Of a stretch of 64,000 bases of DNA, positions 1-12,330 are shown piece after piece. The stretch is from assembly GCA_951804985.1 (NCBI GenBank), contig OX638133.1:30653963-30717962 (forward strand), written 5' to 3'. How positions within the stretch are numbered: position 1 is the first letter of the stretch; every line of letters begins with the position of its first letter. Below the pieces are notes generated by a model. That model saw only the letters and a program-made list of their open reading frames with translations. It was not told the DNA's origin and did no database searches. A program made the position numbers and the translations under genes. Origin of the DNA: Dryomyza anilis. Its lineage: Eukaryota; Arthropoda; Insecta; Diptera; Dryomyzidae.

Positions 1-3000
1 CAAAATGGATTTGTGGATTTTTGTAAGTCGTGTGGATTTTTAAAGAATTATTTTTTTTGCATGGCTGTAGCAGTCCTTTCATGAAGAATGGACTGGCAGC
101 CTCTTTTTGGAAGACTTAGTTTTATAAAAATTAAATTTCTAATTTTTAAGTAAGGAGGTTTGATGCTAAAAGTGAATTTTAAAAACTTGAGTTTGACCAG
201 TGTTGCCAGATTGGTTAAATATATTTTGGATAAGTTTTATCATTTAAAAAATTCTCAGTAATGTTATATATCAAAAAAATATAACAAAAGTACATGTTAC
301 TGAAGAAAAAAAATACTTACACAGATTTGCGTAAAAGCTCACTTTCCAAAAAAAAATTAAAAAATGGAAAATAAAAAAAATAAAAAATCGACTTTACAAT
401 TTTATATTTACTAAACCACTTGAGATATTTAAAAACGGTTTTCAGTTTATGATGTATATGTTAATTGTTTATAAAAGTCATATTCAAAAAATTTCATGAT
501 AAAATGTACAATCTATGTATAAATATGTAAAGTAAAGTCTTCAAAAATTATCAAAAAAATCAAGTTCCAACCTATATCTTTAAAACTAATCAAGATATTT
601 TCTCATGTAAGCACATTTCCTTTAGATCTCAATGTAAGCTTTTCATAAACAAAAAAATTTAAAAAATCGGATAACTTTTTAATTTTTTTACAATTTTTGA
701 AAAATTCGTATTAAAAAAAAAAACCTCAACTTAACTGATATTATCTCCATAACCATTAAAGATACAAACTCTAATACAAACTTAAGTTCTCCCAAATTCT
801 CTCTGTACAACACTTTTTAAATTTTTAAAATCGGTCGAGTGGTTCCGAAAATACTGAATTTCAACCCATTTAAGAGCGTTTGGGCACACTGTGCGAGGAC
901 CGTAGACTGCACAGAACGGAAAAACAAGACTTCCCCATCTCGTTTGGATATTGACGCGAGATCGATACGATATGTCCGAAAATTCGAATCAGATCTTGTA
1001 CCAATATCAAACATCAAAACGTATAGGAGCCTGCGGTTAATGTGGGACACCTTTTAATTTTTCTCAAAAATTTAAATTTATAAATTCTTTTGAAGGATCT
1101 ATTCCAAAGACTGGTTCATGACCTAACTTTTTGCATTAACAAAATATCATTCATATGAATTTTAATTTATTTTTGAGCAGTTTCTCAAAACAGCTTTATT
1201 TCTGACTTATTGAGAATTTTTTTGGTGTAAAGTGGGAAATTATAAAAAATTTGACAAAAGGCTATTTTAGTCTTTGTTTTTCATGTTTTGTTTTTTTTTT
1301 TATTTATAGCAAAGTCAAATATATTAAGTATGTAAAAAAACTATAATAAGTTAATACAAAATGAATTGTAATATAAGAAAGTAGACAAAAAGTTTAAATT
1401 CATAAAAATCTTCACGATTCAAGTTTTTTTCTAAGTTAAACCATTTAAATAATGCATATAACACAATATTTTAACTAAAATTATAACAAACATTGCTTAA
1501 ATTACGTTTCCCACTTTAGCCCAGAAAATGTTTTCTATTTTACCCCAATGTCACAATTTGTATCATAACTTAACACCATTTAAATTATTTCAAAACACCG
1601 TTTGTATTTAAAATGATATACAATATGCGATCATTTTAAACATACCATATTAATTAGAAATGATAAAAATTCTCATTTATGATAGCAACTCTAGAAAAAA
1701 TCTTTAAAACACTTTTTTTTACTTCTTTCCGAAATACAATAAAACGGTATTGATTTGATTATAACCATAGATGATAAAGTTAAAGCCCTACTAAGAAGCA
1801 CTTGGCAATTGTTTTTATTCGTCCAAGTACAATTACATGTCAAAAAATTGCAATTTCCCGCATTACTCCATGTCCCGCTTTACCAAGATAGGCAACGTCA
1901 TATAGCAGTTTTTTTTTTCGAAATGACAATAAAAATAATTCTGGATTAATGTCGAAACGAATAGTGCATGGATATCGAGTTTGATTTGTAAAAAGTAACG
2001 ATATCGTTGAGAAAAATGTGTAAATATCTTTTCATAAAATGTTATTGTACGGACAATTTTAAATATTTTATAGTGATAAATATTTTATCGAAGTTAGGTC
2101 GAAAAAGTTCAAGGTATTGAAAATATGGTACCTGGCTCTCAAGCGCAATATATACATTTTTAATATTGATGATATTTTTGATATTGGAAAATTCTAATAT
2201 TCGCCGATACTACTCCGTCCTTCCTTGATAAACACTGTGAATCTCATGAATTGAGGACACCCCTGGACTATTGGTTAATATGCATTTTTTCTCTATAACT
2301 CTCTCGAAATAGTAGTATTGATCTTCCAAATGTTTCAATGAATATTTAAGCGCATTTTTCCATTAGCAAAGTATCTAAAAAAAAACTATAACTTAAAACC
2401 TGTAGGTCATAAAAATGCTCATCACAAAATACATTTTTTTTTTTCTTTATTCCCCAATTTTGTATGTGCATAAATATCACGGAAACATAAAACATTGAAT
2501 AAATAGTCCCATCTTTGACTACACTATTTTGCTTTGCTACCCCAATCATGTTAGACATAATAAAAACAAAGCATAAACATCAGCTAACTATTAACGTTAA
2601 TGCCATGTTAAGGCAGTTAATACCGAGTGTCCCACAAACAGAAGGGTCCGACTACAACGCATAGTCATAGCCATCGAAAGCGTTGCCTGCCCATTAGAGG
2701 AGGCAATTCAGAGTTACAAAAACAATAGATAAATAACGTGATAGCAAGAAACTATAGACTGTATGTATAGGGTGCAGTTTTTGCGAATTTTGTGGCAAAT
2801 ATTTTCGACCACACACTAAAACCTCTTGTTGTCCAATAATTGTTTCCGAAAATTTTTAATAACTCCACTAATGGAGTTTTTATTAGTATAGCATAGCTAA
2901 CTAACATAAATTGAGTTAGTGTTAATGAAATGAAATTGAATACAAATCAAATTTTGGCAAATGCAGTGTTTGCCACACAAATCAGGAAGTACTTCAACCA

Positions 3001-3813
3001 CAAAACTCAACCAACCAACCCAACCTCAACTTCCAGCTGTATTCTTTGAAATTCGTTTTTGAAACCCTATGCTTCCCAATTAAATTACGTATCTATGTCC
3101 AAATATGTCCCAAATTGAATACGTCGTAACAGTTGTTTGTCACCAAAAACAAACCACAACGTTTGACAGACTGACTGACATTTCGCATCGAATGGGTTGG
3201 TTGAAAAGACTCTAAATGCGACGTATCCTTAACGCCGGCTTAAATTTCCGCTTCGTTGCAGTCAGCAACACCCGCTCGGAGCATTTCGTATCTACTACGA
3301 AGTTACGCAGTTGATTTAATCCTTTTTTGAAGTTAGTAGAATTTTTTAAATAAATGTTTGCATTTAACTTGTGTGGATACACTGTGTAGTAGTCTTTCGA
3401 AGACACCCTCATTTGACGTATGTTTTATTTTATTTTATTTTTTTTTGGAATATAAGCCTGTGGCTGTGTTTATACAACGTTCGTTTAATCCTTTCGAATG
3501 ACAGAAAGTGTTCAAATTTCTAAAACAAACGAAAAATAGGGTTACATTTGTTTGATGTATTATATTCAAATTGCAAATAATTGGGGAAATTACAGCAAAA
3601 AGAAAGAAAATAGATTTACGTCAAATATTTACATTACTTGACATTCTTTTGGGAACATATTTGAATTTCGAGCGTATTATTTTAATGGTATTTTCTTGGA
3701 ATCGCATTTCTTGGTACATAAGAATATGTATTTCTTTATAAATGCTACTATTCAAACTTTATTTCATCATTCATTCTAAAACGATGGTGTTGCAGTTCTT
3801 TCCCATCATATCA
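1..3813. other. AT-rich DNA, no gene seen
   Basis: Long A and T runs, no repeat shared with the rest that I could place, and only short ORFs. A 72-codon ORF at 839-1057 has mixed composition but no recognised family and an overlapping equal ORF on the other strand. Confidence 0.6.
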
Positions 3814-4327
3814 CACACAAAAAAAAATTTCACGAACACCAGTATTCATCATATTGATGATTTCATTCATTGAACTAAAATCGTATTGTTTCAGTGTTTT
3901 AATTTTTAATATTTTTACATCATCAAATTTCAAAAAAATAATTGGTCGCCATTTACACATTTACGTATTTATAATTCTTATAAGATTTATGATATTTAAA
4001 TTAATATGGTTTTATGAACAAAATTCATCAAAATGATGAATTAAATATTATAACTCGTATAAGAATTATAAATACATAAATGTGTAAATGGAGACAAATT
4101 TGTGTTTTAAATTTGATGTTAAAAAAATATTGAAAATGAAAAACATTTAAAAAATACGATTTTAATTCAATGAATGAATTTATCAATATGAAGTGTTTTA
4201 AATTTGATGTTAAAAAAATATTGAAAATGAAAAACATGTAAAAAATACGATTTTAATTCAATGAATGAATTCATCAATATCATGCATCCAGTTAGTTGGT
4301 GAATTTTATGGTAAATTTTTTTGTGTG
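3814..4327. mobile_element. Foldback element with internal arm duplication
   Basis: Ends CACACAAAAAA and TTTTTTGTGTG. The left arm (to ~3995) and the right arm (from ~4042) are inverted copies, both with the ATTTACACATTTA-type and TTCATTCATTGA-type segments. In the right arm a ~90-bp segment with AAATTTGATGTTAAAAAAAT is present twice in a row (~4102-4192 and ~4194-4282). ORFs in it come from AT-rich arms. Confidence 0.75.
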
Positions 4328-4447
4328 CACGTTTTTAAGCATTCAAAGTATTTTTCGCCATTTTTGAATTTTTCCACGAAAAATTATTCAACACATTTTA
4401 AAGATATCTAAAAACTAAAATTAATATTATTCTTACTTATATATTTT

Positions 4448-4764
4448 AGTAGCCACGGTAGCTCAGAGGTTAGTGCGTTGGACTGCGAGCCGAAAGGTCC
4501 CCGGTTCAAGCGTGGACTGGGGCTAACAACATCTATTCATAGAAACATTTTTCTATACCGCGCTACCTCTCGGCAGTAAATGGCAATCCTACGAGAGTAA
4601 AACATTGCCTATGAAAAGTTCTCACCCGCCGTTCGGATTCGGCAATAAACCGTAGGTCCCACCATAGGTCCCACCACAAATATAACACCCACAGCTCAAA
4701 TGGTGAGAGAGCTCGGCCTAAGTTCTTATAGGACTGTAGTGCCAAACTATTATATTATTATTAA
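4448..4764 (+). mobile_element. tRNA-derived SINE, copy 1, full length with 11-bp TSD
   Basis: A tRNA-like head (GGTAGCTCAGAGGTTAGTGC as A-box region, GGTTCAAGC as B box) is followed by a ~220-bp body (CCGCGCTACCTCTCGGCAG, CTCACCCGCCGTTCGG, GGTGAGAGAGCTCGG, GTAGTGCCAAACTAT) and a (TTA)n-like tail. Flanks carry the direct repeat TTATATATTTT at 4437-4447 and 4765-4775. Confidence 0.88.
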
Positions 4765-4887
4765 TTATATATTTTCGATCATTCAGATATTTTGCTTATG
4801 TGGCTTACAATGTTACTGCAATTACTCTTTGAATCATAATAAATAAATATAATCCATGGTTATGTTAAACATTAAACATCTGCACAA

Positions 4888-5117
4888 CACAGAAAAAAAA
4901 TGTACATCAATGGATTAATTGTATTGAATAACCATCCATAATATTAATGACTAACGCCATCAATGTTATGAATGCTATCATAAATATGAAGAACACTTGG
5001 TAACTGTCGAAAAATTGATCTTCAATATGATGAACTGTATGTGATGAATACGTTTCATCATATTAATGAACCAAAATATAAAATACAACATATATGTTCA
5101 TCATATTGAAGAACGCT
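4888..5117. repeat. Relative of the CATCATATTGATGAA repeats
   Basis: Short inverted motifs of the ATTCATCATATTGAAGAAC kind recur here and at 8541-8625, 17817-17880 and 19445-19670, related to the arms of the 3814-4327 element. Ends are unclear. Confidence 0.45.
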
Positions 5118-5129
5118 GTTATATAATAT

Positions 5130-5660
5130 TGTTACGAAAATTCAGACTACGGAAAACTGTTCTACGAGTTCGTATCTTTGGATTGTGTACAAAATAAAAA
5201 CACTCTTATGTTTGGTTTAAATTCTAACAATAAACTTTATTAATTCACTTTAATAAACAACTTTACTAATAACAAATTCTAACAACTGCTGCATGTCCAC
5301 AATTTAACTTGACATTTATCACACGAGACGCACTCGACCACTTTCCAATTACTACTGAAGTGCTGTGCCTCAAATGCGGCGCCCTTATATGCTGCATGCA
5401 TTAGTTCGACACTTCTCGACAACTTTCGATATGTTTCCAGAACCTTCTACTCGTTTCGTTTCAATGACGCATGCTATTGGTATCTCATTTGCACTCATGT
5501 GTTTTAATGTGCTGATCTTCCATCTCTTTCTCGCACATTGCTTAGTGTGCTGAATGATCTTCCGTCTCTTTCTAACACATTGCTTAGTGCGCTGAATTGT
5601 CTTGCGTCTCTGTTATTATTGTTGATTGCTTGCATAGTGGAGCAACCTCTTTTCGTAACA
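5130..5660 (-). mobile_element. Solo LTR of a retrotransposon with 4-bp TSD
   Basis: Starts TGTTACGAAAA and ends TTTTCGTAACA, an exact 11-bp inverted terminal repeat with TG...CA ends. ATAT flanks it on both sides (5126-5129, 5661-5664), typical of Ty3/gypsy-type integration. Read on the minus strand it has CATATAAGGGC as a TATA-like box, then AATAAA signals, in LTR order. No internal coding region or second LTR lies nearby. Confidence 0.82.
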
Positions 5661-5857
5661 ATATATATATGATTTTCATATAACTCTTTTTTATATGTCA
5701 ATATTAACAAGTTTTATAAGATTATTTAAAGTCAAGATTCCCGGCATATTTTGAAAACAGCAGAAAGCAAACAGCTTTTAACATCGCCTTTGTCTGCTTA
5801 AAATCTTTCGAAAATATATTTCTAAACTGCCTTGAGCCTGTTAAATATTTTATTTTG

Positions 5858-6713
5858 CACGGAGGGAAAAAAGTTCTAAAATCCAGAAGGAATAGAAGTT
5901 TAAGGAGTGATATACAGCTAAACCGAAAATCCATAATTTCAAGAAAAGAATTGTCTTAGTTGTCAAAAAAAAAGTAACTAATTAGAATTATTCTTGTATT
6001 CAGTTATTAATTTTTTAGGTATCAAAAAAGTAACTAAGTTGAATAAGTCTTGAATTCATTTATTAATTTCTTAGGTATCAAAAATGTTGTTGTTGTTTTC
6101 GTCCCAAAATTTAATGAACACGTTTTCGTATAGTTGTTGTTTTTCGATCTTTCTTTGTCGATATTATGTTTGTCGCTATGTGTTTTGTTGTTCTATTCGT
6201 GACAACAAACACATGCAAACATTGTATATCATGTCGTTTTTTGATACCTATGAAAAAAAATCTGCAATTCAGACAAATTGTACTTAGTTACTTTTTTGAT
6301 ACCTAAGAACTTAATATCTGAATATCTAGAAAAATTTGGTTTAGTTACTTTCAACAGACAGACATGCACAGATGGCGACATCGCAACACAAAGCATACGA
6401 CCGAATATTACAGATAAAGAAAGACCGATGAAAACAACAGCAGACACATGAACACGTGTTCCTTTTTCGAAGACTACAGCAACAATTTTGCGTGTTTTTT
6501 TTTTTTTGGTTTTTAATAATCAATGAATTATCTTCTGAATATCCAGTAAAATAAAGTTTGTTTACTGTTTTGACAACTAAGTAATTTGCTTTCTTAATAT
6601 TCAGATGACAAATTCTTGAATTTTGGTAGTATTTTATTGCTATTAGTCAAATTCTACTATTTTTCTTTCTAACCGAATTCTTCTCGAGTTTTAGAATTTT
6701 ATTTCCCTCCGTG
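5858..6713. mobile_element. CACGGAGGG inverted-repeat element, copy 1 (856 bp)
   Basis: Starts CACGGAGGGAAAA and ends TTTCCCTCCGTG. Subterminal repeats of AAAAAAGTAACTAAGT and its inverse ACTTAGTTACTTTTT occur several times near both ends. No transposase ORF; likely a non-autonomous DNA element. No clear target duplication. Confidence 0.78.
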
Positions 6714-6730
6714 GGGATTTATGGTTTATA

Positions 6731-7000
6731 TAATTTCTTGCCGCTCTTTTGACATTTCTCTTCAGTAAGGATTGCCATTTCATGATGGTAAAATATACGA
6801 ATTCGAATTTCGGTAGTAAATTTTAATAATTTCGACTCGTTGTTGGCTCATATATTTTGAAATGGCAAACTTTACTGTAGAGAAATGTCAAAAGAGCGGC
6901 AAGAAATATGGCGTCGTTTGCTGTCCCTATCGCTCTACATTTGTAGTGTCCCTGTTGAAAAACTTTTGTAGCGCTCTTATTGAAAAACTCTTTATATTAT
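6731..7000. mobile_element. GGGTTTTTCAACAGGGACGC foldback MITE, copy a (left end truncated)
   Basis: Inverted arms contain TTGCCGCTCTTTTGACATTT and its inverse AAATGTCAAAAGAGCGGCAA around a ~100-bp centre with TTTCGGTAGTAAATTTTAAT. The right end reads GTGTCCCTGTTGAAAAAC. Confidence 0.75.
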
Positions 7001-7339
7001 AATTCATGTATTATAATTTTTGACCAAATATGATTTAAAAGATACAATACATTATTTTTTCGTTGTACTTACTTACATATTTAATAAATAGCTGTATCTC
7101 GAGAGCCACTCTGTAAGTGATAAAAACTTTTTTTTTTCTGCCTCAAACCTTTTTGCAGCACCTGCAATTGTAGGGTCATTAAGTAGCCTATTTTTAGCAA
7201 CATGACTATATATTTGTTATGGGTGTGTCCGAAAATGGTGCAGACTGATTTATTAACTTAAATAATACAATGAAAAAACCAAAAAAAAAAGAACCGCGCT
7301 CACGCAAAATTCAACGTTATGCCACAACAACAACAAATC

Positions 7340-7775
7340 AAATAATAATCGCGCATATGTGCGGACAATACAGACAGACGGCGGACAGATAGATATACAG
7401 ACAGACAGACATTCAGTCAGACATACAGAACATGTTTTATCTAGCTTCGGAAATACATTTGGTCTGTCTGTCTGTTTTGCCGTGTGTGAACAGCACCTGC
7501 CTGAGGTAACTGTGCGGCATGATAAGGCAGCGTCACGCCACGGTCATGGAGAACACAATGTAATGGGTCGAGCGAGGTTCTGAAGGCAGGCAGCACTTTG
7601 GAAATGTTTTATTGCCAAATGGCGTGTATTATATATTTCGCAAGTCGATGGATGAGCGTGTTTTTTATGGGGCACCGCCTCAGCCGTCACCCTCGAAATG
7701 TGCGCGGTTTCAAAAATCAGCCGTCGGCCGCCATTGACAAAAGCAGCAGAAAGTTGAGACAAACTTAAAAAACTA
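7340..7775. promoter_or_regulatory. GC-richer unique block with CAGACAGA microsatellite; possible regulatory DNA
   Basis: Base composition rises well above the surroundings, with short direct repeats (CAGACAGA, GTCTGTCTGTCTG) and no mobile-element match in the window. ORFs on both strands are short and overlap. Non-repetitive blocks of this sort in flies are often conserved non-coding DNA; no specific site is claimed. Confidence 0.3.
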
Positions 7776-9061
7776 TTCAAAACTCTATTAAATTATTACA
7801 AAAATCATAAAAATCAGCTTATTGTAATTTCAACTCTTTACTTTCATGTAAAATGTCATTTTGTGTATATTTTTATTTAATTTGATATTTTTCTTAAAAG
7901 CATAAAATTCCCCTCTGATCTCTACGCACTTTGGTGCTTTTATAGAAACCGTCAATTTATGCAACATCAGGCGTTCTTCTTGCACTGAAGCACGAGAGTA
8001 GCCACTTGAAGACACTTAACATGAAGCCAGTGATTTTACGGAAATGTTGAGAGTCATCCCCCATAGACCCCTTCACCACCCCTTCACCACCTCATTTGAG
8101 CATCAGTTGGCATTTTGAAGCCATGTCAAGAACTGTGCGCCTTTGGATGGGGGATCAAAACTTTATAAATGGAATGCATTGCATGCAATGACACCCTCAA
8201 GTGTCTCCACACTTCACATTGCTTGTCAAATTATGTCAAAGTATTGGGTACGTTCTTTGCTTCTTTGGTAACCTAACAAGTAGCTGGCTACAGATGATGC
8301 CCTAGGCAACACAAGAGTTTACTCTAGATTAGGTTCCATGCATTGGCGTTGGCAGTACTTGGCAGTATGTCTCACTGAAGGAGCACTTAATCTAACATGA
8401 CATTTGTTAAATGCGCTTAATGCTGTTTTAATCAACGACGAAGTATTTATTAATAAACATATGACTGTGATGAACAAATGGATACACGCATCATTTGTAC
8501 GAAACGTTTAAAACTGATATCATTTTACAAACAGTAAAAGTCATCAATATGAAGAACACCTGTTTGTTGATGAAATAATCAATATATTAATAAACATTTA
8601 AAAAACATTTAAATATAAAATGTTCAATGCTATGAACAATAATTTACAATTGAATTTTTCATTGTCATAATTCGCCCTTTAACATGACCAACACTGACCG
8701 AAAAGGAAACAGTGTTACTAGGAATATTCGTATTATTAACGAATGGTTTAGAGAAATCATCAATAATTCTATAACGCACCGATTTATGAGAGATCATACT
8801 TTTTACGACAACCTGATTATACATAATCGGAGGATTAATAATACTCAAAAAACCTCTCATAATATTATGTGTTTTTTCATTGACATGAAGTTATTCAATA
8901 AAGAAATTAGAAATTTACGCTATTAGGGAAGACTTGACGATGGTCCGATCATATTTTGCATATAACTGGTATGGTTATAACAAGGTAAAAATACTATGAT
9001 CAGATACTGATCATGACTTTTGTACAATTTCTATTAGACTGATTTTTTTTTTGTAAGATTA
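7776..9061. other. No gene seen; mixed unique and AT-rich DNA
   Basis: 8040-8420 is unique and moderately GC-rich (ACCCCTTCACCACC twice). 8541-8625 carries TCATCAATATGAAGAAC motifs. The facing ORFs at 8630-8926 look accidental. Confidence 0.5.
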
Positions 9062-10075
9062 CACGGAGGGAAAAAAGTTCTAAAATCCAGAAGGAATCAA
9101 GAAGTATACGGAGTGATATACAGCTAAAGCGAAAAATCATTAATTTCAAGAAAAGGATTTACTTAGTTGTCAAAAAAGTAACTAAGTAGAATTATTCTTG
9201 AATTCAGTTATTAATTTCTAAGGTATCAAAAAAAGTAACTAAGTAGAATTAGGCTTGAATTCAGTTATTAATTTCTTAAGTATTAAACATGTTGCGGTTG
9301 TAATGAACACGTGTTCGTATAGTTGTTGTTTTATCGATCTTGTTTTTTTGCTATTTTGTTTTGTTTTGCGTTGTCCGTCTGTCACCTGACATCTGTTTAT
9401 TCGTGTGTCTGTCTGTCGATATGTTGAAAGTAACTAAAAGCAATTATTTATATTTACGAACTGAAATCATACCAATATTCGTAGGTTAATTCGTATTTTT
9501 ATATCTTTAACATTCATACATACACAGACGCTTGCTTGTCTGGCTGTGCTTTGTTGTTCTATTCGTGAAAACACACATGCAAACATTGTATATCATGCCG
9601 TTTTTGATACCTAAGAAAAAAAACATGAGCAATCCAGACAAATTGTACTTAGTTACTTTTTTGATACCTAAGAACAAAATGTCTCAATATCTAGAAGAAT
9701 TTGGCTAAGTTACTTTCAATAGAAAGACATGCACACTAACAATCAGATGGCGACATCGCAACACATCGCATACGAACGAATATTACAAACAAAGTAAGAC
9801 CGAAGAAAACATACATATACACGTGATCCTTTTGCGAAGAATACAGCAACAATTATGCGTATTCTTTTTGATTTTTAGTAATCAATGAATTAACTTCTGA
9901 AAATCCAGTGGAATAAAGTTTGTTTACTTTTTTGACAACTAAGTAATTTGTGTTCTTAATATTCAGATGACAAATTCTTGAATTTTAATAGTATTTTATT
10001 GATATTAGTCAAATTCTACTAGTTTTCTTTCTAACCGAATTCTTCACGAGTTTTAGAATTTTATTTCCCCCCGTG
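9062..10075. mobile_element. CACGGAGGG inverted-repeat element, copy 2 (1014 bp)
   Basis: Same ends and interior as copy 1 in the same orientation, with an extra ~150-bp internal segment around 9370-9560. TA stands at both borders, a possible 2-bp duplication. Confidence 0.78.
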
Positions 10076-11432
10076 TACGATTAAATTTCTTATGGTAAAA
10101 CTCAATGATCGTATAAATGTATTTCCATGAGATAACTCTACTTTAAAAAACTCTAAAAAAATTTCGTTTTAAGATCCAATTATCTTAAAAACGTATTGGT
10201 TAGCATTCATTAGTATATACAAATTAGTCAAGGGAATTAACAGAAAAATTGAATTTAATGTTTTTTGTAGAACTATTTTTCAACAGTACAATTTTTTTTT
10301 TTATTTTAAGTAGTTGGTCAGAACGGCTAAAAATTATGATTAAAATGTTCACAAAAACGTTACGTAATAGCAAAAAACTGAGTGTGCAGTCAAAATGTGA
10401 ACCACAAATTATAAAGAATTGATGTATGGGAGGTCCATGAAAAAATCATACTGGGTAGTATAATAGTTGGACTCATAGCTCTAAAGCACCTAAGTAGAAA
10501 ACTCTCAAAATATTTTTTATTTGTTTATTGACATGAAGTTTTTCAGCAATGAAATTTGCACCCTCATATTAAATATAGTATTGATGTAAGTAAAGTGTAT
10601 AATTACATTTTTTCTAGATTTACAGAGTACATTTATTAAAGCAAATCAACAAATCCGGCAGCCTTTGATGTTCAAACATGAACAACTGCAATCAGTTTTA
10701 GTTTTTAATCAAATATTACTTTTTAATCCAGTCAATGCACAAAGCCGTCATGCCATACCATGTCACTTCCGTTCTTTTTCGTTTCTAGTCTAGTCGGTCG
10801 GTCGGTCTGACTTGTCTGACTATCTGTCTGTCATACCATGTTATCCTCCATATTTTTCTATATGTCATCTCGAAACTAAAACTGCATGTTTAGCCGCCTG
10901 CTGTGCTGATGATTCACCAATTTTGCCCATTCCAGCACATTTACACTCAACTGAATAAAATTCTACCCCCTGTGATTATCAGCAAAACTATGTTTTGTAG
11001 CCCTCTTCTGACACGAGGGTTAATATTTTACGCGAATGCACGCGAATTTTAGAGTAATGCAAACTCTTTGCGACGGCCATCAAAATTCTTTTTATTTTTA
11101 TTTATATATAATTTTTTTTATAATGTTTGAATAGCATTTTTAGTGAGGGAAACGTGTGCCGGCAACAATAATAATTTAAATAGCAACCCTTGTGACGGAC
11201 CTTTGTATAAGGTACACATGGTACTATGGTATTTCAGGAACTGACGTGCCATACAATATAAGTCCAACGGCGGGTATTAGCTCATTAAAAATTGGCGACG
11301 CGATAACTACTTCTACTCTTTCTCTTTGCAGCATTCTATTGCCTTCTAGCAATAAGTTTTAAATAATTTCTACAAGAAGAACTTTAAAATTATAATCGAA
11401 ATATAATGGTCTGTCAAAATGTTTTAATATAT
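10076..11432. other. No gene seen
   Basis: AT-rich to ~10730, then a unique block at 10740-11060 with GGTCGGTCGGTCTGAC-type simple repeats; AT-rich again after that. Confidence 0.5.
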
Positions 11433-11502
11433 ACTAGCTGGACCCGTGCACGACTCGTGCCAAGATTTTGTGAATTCAATGATATGGAGCGATTTTATTA
11501 AT

Positions 11503-11983
11503 GGGCCATTTCACACCAAATCGACAAAAAAAAGTAAAATTTGAGATTTAACCTTTTCGATCTTAATGAACTTTTGGAAACTGATAAAGGGTATCGAGAC
11601 ATGCACTAAACAAAAAATATTGATAAAATTTAGAAAATAATTTTTTAAAATATGATGCCATCAAAATACCATCTTGAAATTTTGAATGAACATTTATAAT
11701 AAATTGACGAAAACTTTTCAGAATTTTAAATAGGGTCCTTTTTAAGGACATCAATTTTAAAGTGCAAGGATAATGACCACGGACCACATGTTACCGTTTG
11801 GAAATTACAACTTAATTTTTCTAAAAGCTTGTTCTATTAGCTTTAAAACGAACCATTAACGGAGTTTCTAGCATTTCTAGTTCAAGAGATATTTAAATAT
11901 GAACAACAGTACAAAAGTGATTTTTGGCATTTTGGCGAAGAAGGTGAGTTCCAACCGCTGGTCGATTTGGTGTGGAATGGCCC
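11503..11983. mobile_element. GGGCCATTCCACACCAAATCGA inverted-repeat transposon with TAAT duplication
   Basis: Ends GGGCCATTTCACACCAAATC and GATTTGGTGTGGAATGGCCC. TAAT flanks both sides (11499-11502, 11984-11987). The homologous repeat at 28.8 kb lacks this insert at the same point. ORFs inside are AT-rich and not recognised. Confidence 0.82.
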
Positions 11984-12124
11984 TAATATAAAAAACATTT
12001 TTATTATTGATATCAGGAGCCCGTACGTCGCTGTGGAAGTTTTTTATTGGTTTTATAAATATAGTAACCAAATAATAATTCTCCGCCAAAACAACTTTTC
12101 TCAAAGGCAATTCTATCACAGATT

Positions 12125-12330
12125 GCGCTTTCCCGTAGAATTCTTCCCAGTAGAAATCTTCCCCGTATAATTCTTCCCCATAAAACTCTTTCACGTAGAA
12201 TTCTTCCCTTAGAATTCATCCCGGTAGAATTGATCCCGGTAGAATTGTTCCCGGTAGAATTTTTCCAGGTAGAATTCTTTCCGGTAGAAGTCTTCCCCGT
12301 AGAGTTTTTCCAAGTAGAAGTTTTGGAGTG
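12125..12330. repeat. Degenerate 15-16 bp repeat of AGAATTCTTCCC type
   Basis: About twelve units such as GTAGAATTCTTCCC and CGGTAGAATTGATCC. Similar units recur on the other strand near 28.7 kb and in decayed form across 29.0-31.6 kb. Confidence 0.75.

Noticed and set aside
839..1057. 72-codon ORF with mixed amino-acid composition
   Set aside because: No family recognised, an equally long ORF lies on the opposite strand, and no splice or promoter context supports it.
4448..4530. Functional tRNA gene (and the other five tRNA-like heads)
   Set aside because: Stems are mispaired, the head is always joined to the same 220-bp body, and copies have target duplications; it is a SINE.
7359..7470. 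CRISPR-like repeats (CAGACAGA blocks)
   Set aside because: Simple microsatellite in a eukaryotic genome; no spacer structure.
8684..8926. 80-codon ORF as a small gene
   Set aside because: AT-rich, with an equal ORF on the other strand and no recognised motif.
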